Source: Deinococcus sp. (GTDB lineage Bacteria; Deinococcota; Deinococci; Deinococcales; Deinococcaceae). Taken from it: a stretch of DNA of 18,899 nt. Below are positions 18,764-18,899 of the stretch, one piece after another (the stretch's first letter is position 1; each line of letters begins with the position of its first letter). A program made the translations under genes and the position numbers. A model generated the notes under the pieces. That model ran no database searches. It worked only from the letters and a program-made list of their open reading frames with translations, and was not told where the DNA came from. The stretch covers positions 1-18,899 of the forward strand of contig NZ_JANYGJ010000220.1 in assembly GCF_025362455.1 (NCBI RefSeq), written 5' to 3'.

Positions 18764-18899
18764 GAGCAGATTTCACAAAAAGGCCATAGGATAGGCAGCC
18801 CCGAACCAGCCGAGGACATCCTGAACTGTTACGGCATCAAGGGCCTTCCCAATAGCACTCCAGAGCGATGGCAGGTCGCGCCACCGCCCAGCCCTGACC
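18764..18899. mobile_element. End of an IS630-family insertion element (continues past the window)
   Basis: A CTAG tetramer (18761-18764), the known IS630-family target with TA duplication, is followed by GAGCAGATTTCACAAAAAGG, the probable terminal inverted repeat. Directly inside lies the 3' end of a transposase gene on the minus strand. The same end sequence recurs at 7146-7167. Confidence 0.65.
18773..18898 (-). CDS. IS630-family transposase, C-terminal fragment (window edge)
   Basis: The minus frame from the window edge to the TGA at 18775-18773 gives 41 residues: GRWRDLPSLWSAIGKALD followed by AVTVQDVLGWFGAAYP and a short end. This 'RW.dl..lW..i...ld..t..d...Wf' pattern is the typical C-terminus of IS630-type DDE transposases. 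The stop lies within the terminal repeat, as in compact insertion elements. The catalytic part is outside the window, so it cannot be said whether the gene is intact. Confidence 0.6.
   Translation of the reverse strand, partial: VRAGRWRDLPSLWSAIGKALDAVTVQDVLGWFGAAYPMAFL

Overview
The window reads as a chromosomal piece of a high-GC bacterium, most likely Deinococcus or a close relative. This is inferred from several things: strong G/C bias at third codon positions, two genes that appear leaderless (a TANNNT box 6 nt before the ATG), the gene families present, and intergenic stretches rich in short repeats and insertion-sequence debris. No rRNA, tRNA or CRISPR array was seen.

Layout. (1) 1-1681: the 3' part of an O-antigen-ligase-like membrane protein, then a small SRPBCC-fold protein. 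(2) 2013-6867, plus strand: a tight oxidative pentose-phosphate operon, gnd-zwf-opcA-pgl, with 1-base and 4-base overlaps at two junctions. It converts glucose-6-phosphate to ribulose-5-phosphate and yields reducing power. Its glucose-6-phosphate dehydrogenase carries a long Lys/Ala/Ser/Pro-rich N-terminal extension resembling histone H1 tails. (3) 6884-8336: a disturbed accessory patch. It holds two paralogous small (secreted) proteins, one beheaded by an apparent MITE-like insertion, a Cys-less ArsC/Spx-like protein, and remnants of other genes with their terminators still visible.

(4) 8337-10396, minus strand: a two-gene unit coding a membrane sensor that ends after its HAMP domain and a FadR-type GntR regulator with an extra C-terminal module. 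Stop and start overlap (GTGA). (5) 10468-15858, plus strand, divergent from (4): a complete branched-chain-amino-acid-type ABC importer, livK-livH-livM-livG-livF, with a strong sigma70-type promoter before livK. Related C-rich or G-rich repeats, often able to fold back, lie in three of the four spacers and after livF; livM-livG has instead a 17-bp duplication. (6) 15993-16544, minus strand: a CAP/SCP-domain lipoprotein, convergent with livF across a good terminator. (7) 17045-18567: truD and a translationally coupled secreted protein of unknown function. (8) 18764-end: the edge of an IS630-family element, with the C-terminus of its transposase on the minus strand.

The most interesting items are the sensor/regulator pair facing the liv operon, the H1-like tail on Zwf, the liv-operon spacer repeats, and the IS630-type remnant that appears to have separated the small paralogs.
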